Origin: Salinibius halmophilus
GTDB taxonomy: Bacteria; Pseudomonadota; Gammaproteobacteria; Pseudomonadales; Natronospirillaceae
DNA: 64,000 nt
Direction of reading: 5' to 3'
Assembly (NCBI RefSeq): GCF_003577475.1
Contig: NZ_QPEP01000001.1
Location: 175,830 to 239,829, forward strand
How positions within the stretch are numbered: position 1 is the stretch's first letter; the number at the start of each line of letters is the position of its first letter. Positions 1 through 8,985 of the stretch are shown here, in pieces. The translations under genes and the position numbers were made by a program. The notes beneath the pieces are model-generated. The model did no database searches, was not told where the DNA came from, and was given only the letters and a program-made list of their open reading frames with translations.

Positions 1-2888
1 AAATCAGCGTTTTTGCTCAATTGCCAATGCAACTCATAAGCCGACTCACTGCCAGCAACACTGAGCTCAAGTTGATCGATTCTTTGCTCAACCGCAGAGT
101 TTGCCTTGGGCGTTGCTGGGGCGTTGTTTTGAGCAAAACGAACTTGATCAGTGAGTGGAAACTCACCAGCTTGGCGATCGAAGTCGCGGCGCACACTAGT
201 CATTGTGCCTTGTGCGAAGTCGAATGCCAGCGTGCTGTAACCGTAGTGATTGTTCGATACGGCAATGGTGTCGTAGTCAAACACCTCACGGTTTAAATAG
301 GCTTGGTCATTCAGTGGCTCCAAGCTGCCAGAAACACTGGCGGCATTGAGCCATAAGTGAGCCACGTCACGAGATTGACCACGTGAATAACTATGGGTAT
401 GACCGAATACATGGCCTGTGGTGATACCAGTTTGAGCACTAAAGTTTTCTAACGTTTTTACTGCTTCACACAATGCAATCGACTCACCTTTTAGCCACAT
501 TTCAGATAAACATGGGTGATGAAACGCCGCCACAACGAAAGTTTTGTCCAGCGAATCATTCAGAGTTTGCAACAGCCAGTCTTGCTGTGTGGCGAGCGTT
601 GCTCGATTAAAGCGGCCGTTTAAACCAGAGATTGGGTAGCTATCGAGACCGATGAAGCGAAAATCTAAATAGTCTAGCTGGTACCAATGTTCCTCAAACT
701 GTGGGTCGTTATTGCTCGGTGGGGCAAAATAGCTGCGATAGTTAACTAGCTCGCCATCCGAGTAATAATCATGATTACCAGTTACGGGAATCAGTGGCAC
801 ATATGGGGAGATTGCCTTAATGCGCGCAAACACATGGTCTCGCCAATGACTCCTATTGCCACCGGTTTGGGTAATATCACCCGCCATAATGATGCCCGCT
901 AACGCTTGCGCACAGTTTTCGGCAATGCCTTCACATTCCGTATCTATGATGCCCTGCACGATATCGGCAAGCACATTCACATTGCCATTTTGCACATCCG
1001 ACACAGCAATAAACTTACCTTCGCTGCGTTGTGTGGTAGTGGCCGGATAGGTATGCAATCGGTAGGTTGCAGATACTTGCCCATTGGCCACAATTTGGTA
1101 TTGGTAGCTAGTATTTGAATCTAGGTTGTCTAGTTTTGCTTCGTGTACCAAGCCGAGTGGGTCATCACTGGCAACCTGTGCGGGTACTGTTTTTTTAGCT
1201 TCCCCTTCCCGCCAATACTGCACTTGTGCGCCAACAGGTTGCATTTCAAACATCACGGTCATGCTGTTATGGCTAGGCGCTTGTAAATAAGGGTTAGCAA
1301 TAAACGACAGTTCACAGCTAGCGTCTGGCACCAAGCCAAGATAATCACTTACACATCCGAGTGGCAAAGGTCCACGCACCACTTTGTCTTGCTCTATGCT
1401 GTAGCGCACTACTCTGTTGTCGGTGAGTAAAATATCGGCAAACTCATAACCATGGTTCAACACCGCTTGAATGGACGAGGCATAGTCCGCCAAACCTGGC
1501 CAGGTGCCATTGCTAATTGCTTTCGGGTAGCCTGAGTCAACGCTCATTTGAGCTAGGTTCACCCGCACATAACTAGCATCCGACAAAAACAGGTGCACTC
1601 TGTTGTCATTCCATTTTAACGCGCCCACCACCTGCTGCGCATCGCTAAGGCCAGCAATCGCCTGAGACTGAGCAACGGGATACCCAGGTAACATTTCACC
1701 CGTTTCGGTACTCACTTCGGCATATGTGCCATTGTTTAACAACCAACCTTGAGTGGTAGGTGATAACTCGAATGCCGCAGATAGCTTGGCAGCGTTGTCA
1801 AAATTCGACTGCCAAGTATTGTAGCCAGCATAACCAGCAGCACTGATCCAGCCAGAGTTGTTCGCCCCGGCTAAAATCTCGTAGGCATCATTGTAAGGAA
1901 GGTTAACGAGCTGGCTTGGTAGGGTTTGCGGATAACCGGGCATTACTCTATCGGCTGCTAAATCATAGCGAACAACGCGGTTATCTGAGATGAAAACATC
2001 GGCGAAGTCTGGCAGTACGGTTGAGATCGCCTGGATGTCATTAGCAAACTCGCCCAGCCCCGGCCAATAGCCTTCAATAGGCTTAGGATAGCCACCATCG
2101 ACTTGCTTACGGCTAAGCGTAATGCGGTCGTAGGTGCCATTGTCATAAAACGCATAAATGCGGTCATGGTTGCGCCAACGCATAATGCCTACAACCCCTG
2201 ACTGCATACCAGCGAAGTAGTCAGTCATTGGCACCGGAAATCCGGGCAGCACTGATTTGCTTGCCGTTGAATACTGCAAATACTCATCGGTGTTTAAGAA
2301 CACCCCAATCGTATCCAGGTTCACTTGATAGGCGCCTGCTAGTGAACCAGCATATTGGTATAGACCTGAGTACTTCGTATTTTGAATTTCTTCGGTTAGC
2401 AAAGACGCCACATTGAAGTCAAAATCAATGCGGGCAACAGATTGATCATTGCGCCAAATAAAATGCTCATCACCCAAGCTTACCGCCATCATCGGCACTG
2501 TTGGTTGACTAACACAGGCGACAGACTGCCAGAACCAACCCTCGCTTGGTGTTTCCCAAACTCCAGGGTTATTCTGCGCTTGCCAGCAGTTTTCTTGATA
2601 GAAGTATACCTCTCCGTTCTCGGCCTGTGTTTCGCCCAGAATAAACTCTGGGTGCTTCGTATGATTCATTGTTTCATCAAGCTTGGTCCAAGCCAGTGGC
2701 CAAAACGCTCCATGCTTAGGTTGGTAGGGTGCCAAATGGCACCATTGGCTCGCCGGCCATTCATTGCACTGGAAAACATCGCCAGAGTCACTGACCTGGT
2801 CACCTGCTTGATACATACGGTCAGCTTGCCAGGGTGCTGCTGTAGCAACACTGGCAAGCACAGTTAAACCTAATAAATAGTATTTCAT
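1..2888 (-). CDS. Secreted multidomain calcineurin-like phosphoesterase (3' end outside window)
   Basis: The reading frame starts at ATG 2888 and runs off the left edge, so at least 962 residues are present and the C-terminus is missing. A signal peptide (MKYYLLGLTVLASVATA) is followed by an aromatic-rich stretch at about residues 18-75 (WQADRMYQAGDQV, FQCNEWPASQW) that resembles a type 3 chitin-binding module. Residues about 150-510 contain repeated 'D...V..GYPKPI...WPGL' and 'NRVVRYD' units, the pattern of hemopexin-like propeller blades. A fibronectin-III-like segment (about 520-620) precedes a metallophosphoesterase domain with GDITQTGG near residue 670, GNHDYY near 704, AAFHHP, and GHTHSYSRG near 829; this order fits purple-acid-phosphatase relatives. 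Likely an exported phosphatase acting on extracellular or surface-bound phosphoesters. Domain names are from motif recognition only. Substrate is unknown. Confidence 0.8.
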   Translation of the reverse strand, partial: MKYYLLGLTVLASVATAAPWQADRMYQAGDQVSDSGDVFQCNEWPASQWCHLAPYQPKHGAFWPLAWTKLDETMNHTKHPEFILGETQAENGEVYFYQENCWQAQNNPGVWETPSEGWFWQSVACVSQPTVPMMAVSLGDEHFIWRNDQSVARIDFDFNVASLLTEEIQNTKYSGLYQYAGSLAGAYQVNLDTIGVFLNTDEYLQYSTASKSVLPGFPVPMTDYFAGMQSGVVGIMRWRNHDRIYAFYDNGTYDRITLSRKQVDGGYPKPIEGYWPGLGEFANDIQAISTVLPDFADVFISDNRVVRYDLAADRVMPGYPQTLPSQLVNLPYNDAYEILAGANNSGWISAAGYAGYNTWQSNFDNAAKLSAAFELSPTTQGWLLNNGTYAEVSTETGEMLPGYPVAQSQAIAGLSDAQQVVGALKWNDNRVHLFLSDASYVRVNLAQMSVDSGYPKAISNGTWPGLADYASSIQAVLNHGYEFADILLTDNRVVRYSIEQDKVVRGPLPLGCVSDYLGLVPDASCELSFIANPYLQAPSHNSMTVMFEMQPVGAQVQYWREGEAKKTVPAQVASDDPLGLVHEAKLDNLDSNTSYQYQIVANGQVSATYRLHTYPATTTQRSEGKFIAVSDVQNGNVNVLADIVQGIIDTECEGIAENCAQALAGIIMAGDITQTGGNRSHWRDHVFARIKAISPYVPLIPVTGNHDYYSDGELVNYRSYFAPPSNNDPQFEEHWYQLDYLDFRFIGLDSYPISGLNGRFNRATLATQQDWLLQTLNDSLDKTFVVAAFHHPCLSEMWLKGESIALCEAVKTLENFSAQTGITTGHVFGHTHSYSRGQSRDVAHLWLNAASVSGSLEPLNDQAYLNREVFDYDTIAVSNNHYGYSTLAFDFAQGTMTSVRRDFDRQAGEFPLTDQVRFAQNNAPATPKANSAVEQRIDQLELSVAGSESAYELHWQLSKNAD

Positions 2889-3027
2889 AACCCCTCCCTT
2901 AGTGGTATATACCAGTTAAAAGAAAAGGCATTAAAAACCGGTTTCAATTGAGTGGCGATTTGAAGAATCTATTTTGACAAGAGTTCTGCTATGATTAATC
3001 GCTTAGATAATTAACTCGGCCACGCCA

Positions 3028-3975
3028 ATGAACCACTGTCTTATTTTAATTTCCCCAGAAGCCAAACAAGCTTATTTCGCTGACTATCAAAGTGTTGTAG
3101 AGCAAGAATTTGCCGCAGTATGCCCAGACGCAGAATGTCAGATGGTAAAACGTGGACCATTTGAGTTCTTACAAGTCAGTCAAGCCACTGAGATTAACCC
3201 GCAAACCTTACTTAAGCTCTCGTTTGCTCAAGGTTTGTTTACCGAGCACAGGGAGCAACTGACACCCGTTGCTGATGAAGCCAGCTTTTTGCTACATGAA
3301 GATTTTGTATTTGGTAGTAAATACCGCGGCAAAACCAGTGAGCGCCTGACACAACTACTCATTAATGTAGGCCTTGCCCATATCCCAACACAAAATCAAA
3401 CAATCAGCTTGCTCGACCCGATGGCGGGGCGTGGAACGAGTTTGTTTTGGGCAATGCGATATGGCTTAAAAGCGCGCGGCATTGAGCAGGATGCCAAGGC
3501 CCTAGACGATATTCAGCGAAATACCAAAAAGTGGACCAAGCTTCACAAGGTTAAACACAAGCTTAGCCAAGGGTTTATTGGTAAACCTAACAAGCAAAAT
3601 CAAGGCAAGTTTTTAGATTTTGCTGCAGCTGAAACAAGCCTGCGAGTGGTAACAGGTGATGCCAGAAAAGCCAATGAGCTATTTAGTAAGGAGAAGTTCG
3701 ACCTGATTGTTAGCGACATTCCTTATGGGGTACAGCACACCACAGAAGACAACACCCGCAACCCAATTGAAGTGATTCAACAAGCCATTCCGGCATGGCA
3801 AGCGGTGCTAAAAAAACACGGCGTTATGGTTATTGCTTTTAACCGCAATAACCCACGCCGCGCCTTTATAGAAAAAACCTTTACTGATGCTGGCATGCAA
3901 GTGCTTGAGTTTAGTGCTGGCCATCGTATGAGCGAATCCATTGTGCGCGATGTCATAGTCATCAAGCATGGCTAG
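3028..3975 (+). CDS. Trm11-like SAM-dependent RNA/DNA methyltransferase
   Basis: A 315-residue protein with a Rossmann methyltransferase core in the C-terminal two thirds. Motif I is DPMAGRGTS at about residues 132-140, and the catalytic motif IV is SDIPYG at about 232-237, an [D/N/S]PPY-like motif used for methylation of exocyclic amino groups. The N-terminal 100 residues are less conserved and could be a substrate-recognition part. The layout fits the TRM11/THUMP-associated guanine-N2 methyltransferase group, though I see no clear THUMP domain. The gene is divergent from the phosphoesterase and convergent with the TSP3 lipoprotein. A TTGACA hexamer lies at 2974-2979 but has no well-spaced -10 box. 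The target base is not deducible. Confidence 0.75.
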   Translation: MNHCLILISPEAKQAYFADYQSVVEQEFAAVCPDAECQMVKRGPFEFLQVSQATEINPQTLLKLSFAQGLFTEHREQLTPVADEASFLLHEDFVFGSKYRGKTSERLTQLLINVGLAHIPTQNQTISLLDPMAGRGTSLFWAMRYGLKARGIEQDAKALDDIQRNTKKWTKLHKVKHKLSQGFIGKPNKQNQGKFLDFAAAETSLRVVTGDARKANELFSKEKFDLIVSDIPYGVQHTTEDNTRNPIEVIQQAIPAWQAVLKKHGVMVIAFNRNNPRRAFIEKTFTDAGMQVLEFSAGHRMSESIVRDVIVIKHG

Positions 3976-4011
3976 TAGCTCCACCAACAGGAGCAAAACC
4001 ACTAGGCGCGC

Positions 4012-5937
4012 TTAAGGGACAACGGTGACGTCGATACTCAGTGAAATCGAAAAGTCACCGTCGGTCGCTTCAACAATGGCCGAGTATTTATTCTGGCCAT
4101 TGGCAAAATGTACCGCGGGCCTTGCAAAACTCAACTCACCCGTTTGGCGATTGATAGCAAACCCATCACCGCTTACTAGGCGGTAGGTAACCCCTTGTTC
4201 AGCATCTTCTGCCACTAGGGTGGCAACTTTACTGGCACCATTTTTTACGGTGACGGTTAAGTCTGGCTGGTTGAACGCCACAAACACATCACCGGCTTCC
4301 TGCGTTGCATAGATCAAATCGTCATATCCATCTTGATCCGCATCATAGGCGGCGAGTGCTTTGGCCTTGGCTTGCAGGGTTAGCTGGCTTGGCAAAAACG
4401 CGCCGTTCTCGTTTTGAGCAAACCAGGATAATCCGCCAGATTCGTGAGCCAAAACAATATCCTTGCGCCCGTCGCGATTCACATCAAGAACTGAAATATC
4501 AGTGACGGCTGCCACGCGCCCCAGTAAGTTACTAGTAAAGGTGTTGCCTTGGTTGGTAATAAGCAGCAAACGATCATCCAACACCGCAACAATTTCGGGC
4601 TCTGAGCCGGCATTAAGGTTAGCTAACTCCAGTTCAGCACGTTTATAAGCACTTACCGGCAAGGTATATAATGTTAACAACTCGCTTAAATCAGAAGACA
4701 GTTCACTGATACGAATGACATCACTATTTGGGCAAGCCATAACAATGTTGTCTAGGCCATTGAGCGTTATGTCAGCAACGGCAAAGTTGCGATTTGCTGT
4801 GATGCTAGCGCAAGACCAAGAGCCAATAGCACTTGGTACAATAACCCTCTCCCCCTCTGGTGGTATTACCTCGCGCAATTGAAATAGCTGCTGCGCCCCT
4901 GACTGATAGCGCCCTACAAAAAATGCATTGCTGCTGTTGACGACTGTGTAGGGCTGAATATAGGCAAAAGGAAATGACTGTTGAAAGACATTGTTGGGTG
5001 TCCAGCTACTTCCTGCTTGCTCAAGCAAGGTCATGTCTGTGCCTGTGGCTAGAATAAGGCCAAGCTCGGTGGGCGACATGAGCGAGGTTGCAAAAAGCGT
5101 TGAGCTATTACGCTCGGCGCGAGCAAAATACTCAAACGCGCCTGAGGCAAAGTTAAACCAGCCTAACTTGCCACCTGCATCAGCGCTGACAATAAGCTCT
5201 GGGCGGCGATCTTGATTGAGGTCTTCCAGCTGAAAGTTGCTCGCTTTGGCCCCTTCAACAATTCGCGCCGTGCCACCAAATTGGCCGGGCAAAAGGCTAA
5301 GTTGCCATACAGGTGGCGTTGCATTAGCAGCATTTAGCGGTAATAAATCCTCTGAGTCTAGGGTGCCGTCGCCGTCATCGTCCGTATCCTGCTTGTTGCC
5401 TATACCATCACCATCCGTATCTAGCGATTCGCTTGCATTAAAAGGGAACGCATCAAACGTATCGTCAACGCCGTCGTTATCGTCATCAGTATCGGCGTTA
5501 TTGCCAATACCGTCGTTGTCGTTGTCTGCCCATTCACTGGCATTATTTGGGAAGCGATCCTGACTATCGACTACGCCATCATTGTCGTCATCGCTATCTT
5601 GATTGTCGGCAATGCCATCATTATCGGCATCGGCCCATTCATCGGCATTGAGGGGGAAACGATCTTGAGCGTCTAGTACACCATCATTGTCATCGTCTTG
5701 ATCGGCATTATTACCCAGTCCATCGCCATCCGAGTCTAGCGTTTCGTTGCCATTAAATGGGAAGTCGTCGAGGGCATTCTGCACACCGTCGCCATCACTA
5801 TCGATAAACTTAGGGTCTACCTCAGGCGTTACCAATACAGTGACTCGTACTTCTTGGAACTGCTCAACTGGTTTAATGGCTTGATTACAGCCACTTAGCA
5901 AGATTGCCGCTGATATTGGTAACAATGCAAAGCGCAT
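4012..5937 (-). CDS. Lipoprotein with thrombospondin type-3 calcium repeats, VCBS/FG-GAP-like and cadherin-like parts
   Basis: 641 residues. The N-terminus MRFALLPISAAILLSGC is a lipoprotein signal with lipobox LSGC, so the mature protein should be a diacylglyceryl-cysteine lipoprotein. Residues about 46-205 are a run of Asp-rich repeats (DSDGDGVQN, DQDDDNDGVLD and similar), the thrombospondin type-3 pattern that binds calcium. Residues about 210-570 contain repeated 'LEDLNQDRRPELIV', 'DVNRDGRKDIVLA' and 'DADQDGYDDLIYA' units, typical of VCBS/FG-GAP propeller blades. The last 70 residues (RLVSGDGFAINRQTGELSF...) look like a cadherin-like or Ig-like fold. Probably a cell-surface structural or adhesion protein; partner unknown. 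Position 4995-5004 carries one copy of the dispersed 10-mer, read as W-T-P. Confidence 0.85.
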   Translation of the reverse strand: MRFALLPISAAILLSGCNQAIKPVEQFQEVRVTVLVTPEVDPKFIDSDGDGVQNALDDFPFNGNETLDSDGDGLGNNADQDDDNDGVLDAQDRFPLNADEWADADNDGIADNQDSDDDNDGVVDSQDRFPNNASEWADNDNDGIGNNADTDDDNDGVDDTFDAFPFNASESLDTDGDGIGNKQDTDDDGDGTLDSEDLLPLNAANATPPVWQLSLLPGQFGGTARIVEGAKASNFQLEDLNQDRRPELIVSADAGGKLGWFNFASGAFEYFARAERNSSTLFATSLMSPTELGLILATGTDMTLLEQAGSSWTPNNVFQQSFPFAYIQPYTVVNSSNAFFVGRYQSGAQQLFQLREVIPPEGERVIVPSAIGSWSCASITANRNFAVADITLNGLDNIVMACPNSDVIRISELSSDLSELLTLYTLPVSAYKRAELELANLNAGSEPEIVAVLDDRLLLITNQGNTFTSNLLGRVAAVTDISVLDVNRDGRKDIVLAHESGGLSWFAQNENGAFLPSQLTLQAKAKALAAYDADQDGYDDLIYATQEAGDVFVAFNQPDLTVTVKNGASKVATLVAEDAEQGVTYRLVSGDGFAINRQTGELSFARPAVHFANGQNKYSAIVEATDGDFSISLSIDVTVVP

Positions 5938-6059
5938 GATAAATCCCTGTAATAGTGTAAAACGCTAGAAAACTATACCACAGCCATCATCACTGGCAGA
6001 ATCACAATTGCGTAGGCAGAATACGGGCTCTATTGATCAGTTTTAGGTGTCCACATCAG

Positions 6060-7052
6060 ATGCAAGCTGCATTGCACGGAGACGATATTGAAACCTGCGG
6101 TTTTGAAGTACGCTACAACTTCAGCAGCAATGTAGGGCCAGCGCCTAATGTGCAAGCATTATTGCAAAGCTCGCCGTTGTTATCCCAGTACCCGCAAGCG
6201 AATAAACTCAAACAAAAGCTATGTAACAAGCACTCAGTTGCGGCAACCCAATTGCTGCTGTGCAATGGTGCGGCGGAAGCCATCTACTTATTAGCGCAGT
6301 ACTTTCGTGGCAAACATAGCCATATCATCACGCCCACGTTTTGCGAGTATGAGTTGGCCTGCTCAGCCAACGACCACAAGTTAACTTATGCTAACAGCGT
6401 TCAGCCGTGCGATGTGCTGTGGCTTTGCAACCCAAACAACCCCACAGGCAAGTGTTATGAACCAGAGCAAATGATGCAGTGGCTAACAGACCGTTGGCTA
6501 GTTATTGATGAGTCTTATGGTTATCAGCAGCCACAACTTAGTATAGTCGGCGCAGTAAGTGATGATGAGAACCTTGTCATTGTTCGTTCACTCACTAAAG
6601 AGTTGGCCATAGCAGGGTTGCGTATCGGCTACATTCTGGCACCCGCACCAGTGATTAAAGCCTTGCAGCGCTTGCAACCTCCATGGCCAGTGAATAGCAT
6701 TGCCCTGCACTGCGCTGAGCAGTTATTAGATCAACCAGTGCAAGCCTGTTCTAGCCAATGGTTGCAACAACAGTTGGCGCAAATTCCTGGTGTGACGGTT
6801 CACCCTAGTAAGCTCAGCTATTTTGTTTTTACCACCCCAATTGCCGCCCCCCGATTAAAGCAACTGCTTGGTCAGAAGTTTGGCACTCTAGTGCGTGATG
6901 CAAGCAACATTAGGGGCTGCAGTCCATATTGTGTGCGCGTGTGCAGTCAAGGCCAAGAGGCGGATCAGTATTTGGTCGATAGTTTAACTAGCACGCTCAA
7001 CAGCTTATCTGAGGAGACTGTCGAGGCCCCTGTCGAGGGAGTTCTGCAATGA
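6060..7052 (+). CDS. cobD: Threonine-phosphate decarboxylase, PLP-dependent (cobalamin synthesis)
   Basis: Class I/II aminotransferase-fold protein that would make (R)-1-amino-2-propanol O-2-phosphate from L-threonine-O-3-phosphate for the cobinamide side chain. Diagnostic segments are WLCNPNNPTGK, WLVIDESYGY (Asp binding the PLP pyridine nitrogen) and SLTKELAIAGLRIGY with the Schiff-base Lys. I chose ATG 6060, which gives a 330-residue protein starting MQAALHGDD. A TTG at 6033 is in frame but adds a nine-residue extension through the sequence TTTTAGGTGTCCA with no good ribosome-binding site. The gene overlaps cbiB by four bases (ATGA), so the two are translationally coupled. The symbol follows the Salmonella convention (cobD = decarboxylase). 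No other corrin-ring genes are in the window. Confidence 0.85.
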   Translation: MQAALHGDDIETCGFEVRYNFSSNVGPAPNVQALLQSSPLLSQYPQANKLKQKLCNKHSVAATQLLLCNGAAEAIYLLAQYFRGKHSHIITPTFCEYELACSANDHKLTYANSVQPCDVLWLCNPNNPTGKCYEPEQMMQWLTDRWLVIDESYGYQQPQLSIVGAVSDDENLVIVRSLTKELAIAGLRIGYILAPAPVIKALQRLQPPWPVNSIALHCAEQLLDQPVQACSSQWLQQQLAQIPGVTVHPSKLSYFVFTTPIAAPRLKQLLGQKFGTLVRDASNIRGCSPYCVRVCSQGQEADQYLVDSLTSTLNSLSEETVEAPVEGVLQ

Positions 7053-7969
7053 CCTGGCTAGCCCTTATTTTGGCAGCACTATTGGATAAAGCCTTAGGTG
7101 ACCCAGGAGCTGGCCACCCGATTGTCTATTTTGGCAAAGCAATCAGCAAGGGTGAAAAGGCACTCAACCGAGGGCGGTACAGAAAGTTAACAGGCAGTCT
7201 ATTAGCTGGCGGTATGGTAGCCGGTGTATTTCTGCTCGTTAGTCTAATCCTGATTGTCTCCAGCTGGATATCTCCTTGGTTGGCACTGGCAGTGAACGCC
7301 GTCGGCGCATTTTATATGTTGGCGTATACAACCCTAGTGCGGGAAGCACGCATGGTATTTGAGGTATTGGACGAACAGGGCATCACGGCTGGGCGCCAGC
7401 AAGTTGCGCGTATTGTGGGGCGCGATACCAGTCAATTAACGGCCCAACAAGTGCGGCAGGCCACGCTAGAAACGCTGGCTGAGAATCTAAGTGATGGCGT
7501 CATTGCCCCCATATTTTGGTTTGTCGTACTTGGGCTGCCTGGCATGACAGCCTATAAAATGATCAACACGCTAGACAGCATGATTGGCTACAAAACCGAA
7601 CGCTATTGGCAGTTTGGCTGGGCAGCGGCAAAAATAGATGATCTGGCTAACTGGCTACCGGCTCGGATCACAGCAGCATTGATCGCCGCAAATAGCCGGC
7701 GCGCATGGGCATTTATCTGGCGTTATGGAAATCAACACGCTAGCCCAAATGCTGGTTACCCTGAAGCAGCCCTTGCAGGTAGACTAAACTGCCAATTTGG
7801 TGGCCCAAATGACTACTTTGGTCAGCGTGTAGTTAAACCCTATATCGGCGAGGTCGAGCGCGTGTTAACTGCCGAGGATATGCAAAAAGCCGTTCGCATA
7901 ACTGCAACGGCCTATGGCATAACACTCGCTTTGGCTATTGTTTTGGCAGTTGTTTTTGCCAGCGCATAA
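7049..7969 (+). CDS. cbiB: Adenosylcobinamide-phosphate synthase
   Basis: 306-residue polytopic membrane protein that attaches aminopropanol phosphate to adenosylcobyric acid. The family hallmark GDPGAGHPIVYFGKAI is at residues 17-32. AENLSDGVIAPIFWF is in the middle of the protein, and TLDSMIGYKTERYWQFGWAAAKIDD and NAGYPEAALAG follow toward the C-terminus. Hydrophobic segments lie at about 50-90, 150-165 and 290-305. It is the second gene of a two-gene unit with cobD, overlapping it by four bases. Its 3' end overlaps the convergent META-domain gene by 35 bases. The pair by itself suggests the lower-ligand loop branch of cobalamin assembly or salvage; the remaining genes must lie elsewhere. 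Confidence 0.9.
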   Translation: MTWLALILAALLDKALGDPGAGHPIVYFGKAISKGEKALNRGRYRKLTGSLLAGGMVAGVFLLVSLILIVSSWISPWLALAVNAVGAFYMLAYTTLVREARMVFEVLDEQGITAGRQQVARIVGRDTSQLTAQQVRQATLETLAENLSDGVIAPIFWFVVLGLPGMTAYKMINTLDSMIGYKTERYWQFGWAAAKIDDLANWLPARITAALIAANSRRAWAFIWRYGNQHASPNAGYPEAALAGRLNCQFGGPNDYFGQRVVKPYIGEVERVLTAEDMQKAVRITATAYGITLALAIVLAVVFASA

Positions 7970-8351
7970 GCTCAACGCCTTGCTCACTCAGTAGGGTCAA
8001 GCTGGTTTGATCGGCTTGCCAAGCGGTCACCTTGGCAAACGCAGAGAGGATTTCGTCCTCGGTTTCCATCTCGGACTGACAAAACTTTTCGGTCACGCCC
8101 ATTACTTCTAGTGAGATGTCACTGTCTGTAACTTGTGCTTGGCCGAAATAATTATTGCAGGTTGTCACACCACCCATACGGCCTTCTTGCAATAACAACA
8201 CTGGGGTTTGCTGAGCCACTAGCGAACCACCATTTAGTTCAACTAGCTGCCATTCAATACCTTGAATGTCATCAGCACTTATGCGGACCGCTTCGGTGCT
8301 TTGACAGGCCGACAAACTTGCAGCCAATGCCAGTAATGCAATGCGTTTCAT
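7935..8351 (-). CDS. META-domain (HslJ-like) lipoprotein
   Basis: About 138 residues from ATG 8351. This start is favoured over the ATG 12 bases upstream because GGAGG lies five bases before it. The N-terminus MKRIALLALAASLSAC is a lipoprotein signal with lipobox LSAC. The rest fits the META/HslJ fold: 'IEWQLVELNGG' near the start, 'GRMGGVTTCNNYFGQ' (the usual G..GCNxxxG loop) in the middle, and 'VTEKFCQSEMETEDEILSAF' with the conserved Cys. In Escherichia coli HslJ is linked to novobiocin resistance and heat shock, but the molecular role of META proteins is poorly known. Same orientation as, and just downstream of, another small exported protein. Confidence 0.75.
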   Translation of the reverse strand: MKRIALLALAASLSACQSTEAVRISADDIQGIEWQLVELNGGSLVAQQTPVLLLQEGRMGGVTTCNNYFGQAQVTDSDISLEVMGVTEKFCQSEMETEDEILSAFAKVTAWQADQTSLTLLSEQGVELMRWQKQLPKQ

Positions 8352-8381
8352 AAAGGCCTCCAACCAATTAAAGGAGAAGTG

Positions 8382-8846
8382 TTAAACGTTCTGTTTAAAA
8401 CACTTTAGATCGTTTGGTGGCTGTCCAACAAAGAAAATACGGCTGCCATCAAAGCGAAATGTTTGCGTTTCTTGGTAACCAGCAGGAATCAATACTTGGT
8501 CTTCCGGCACTTCGGCTGCCACTTTTTCCGCAGTTTCAGGGACAATTTCAAAGGCTCTAATCAACTCACTTTCACCATAAATCAACGTCAGTTTGTCGTC
8601 GGCTAACTTATATTCACCATCTGAGCGGCTAAAGGTTTCAGTATTTGGCTGGCGGCCACCAAAATAGTAGGTTGAGTCGTTTTCAATCATCATGGTGCCA
8701 TCTTCGTAAAAATGGTAACGCAGCTCAGATTTGACCGTGATGTCGTTCCTGTTCATTTCGATACGACACAGCCACTCACCAGTTAAGTCGCCTGCTTGCG
8801 CGAAGGTAGCCAAGCCAAGTGTGGCAGCCAATAACAGCTTCTTCAT
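8382..8846 (-). CDS. Small exported protein of unknown function
   Basis: 154 residues from ATG 8846, preceded by TTGGAG six bases upstream; a longer in-frame start at 8858 overlaps that ribosome-binding site and is rejected. MKKLLLAATLGLATFAQA is a clear Sec signal peptide with an AQA cleavage site. The mature part (GDLTGEWLCRIEMNRND, YEDGTMMIENDSTYYFGG, DGEYKLADDKLTLIYG) reads as a small beta-rich domain of the 'GxW...DGT...Y' lipocalin-like type. Two cysteines, one near each end, could form a disulfide. It lies 30 bases upstream of the META lipoprotein in the same direction, so the two may be cotranscribed. I do not recognise a named family. Confidence 0.65.
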   Translation of the reverse strand: MKKLLLAATLGLATFAQAGDLTGEWLCRIEMNRNDITVKSELRYHFYEDGTMMIENDSTYYFGGRQPNTETFSRSDGEYKLADDKLTLIYGESELIRAFEIVPETAEKVAAEVPEDQVLIPAGYQETQTFRFDGSRIFFVGQPPNDLKCFKQNV

Positions 8847-8985
8847 AATCGACTCCAATTATTGTTGTTTGCATCTGCTAATTCATTGCATGTGGGTTAC
8901 ATGCATTACAAGTGTGTCACAGTGGCTGTAATCTAAGCTGAACAATCTTTAGGTTGCCAACACCATTTGCTCGCATTGTGACTAC

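Noticed and set aside
2974-3012. Sigma-70 promoter before the methyltransferase
   Set aside because: TTGACA is perfect but TATGAT lies only ten bases away, and no -10 box at 16-18 bases is convincing.
5938-6059. Cobalamin riboswitch upstream of cobD-cbiB
   Set aside because: GCCATCATCACTGGC vaguely resembles a B12 box, but about 120 bp is too short for the roughly 200-nt aptamer and no other conserved elements are visible.
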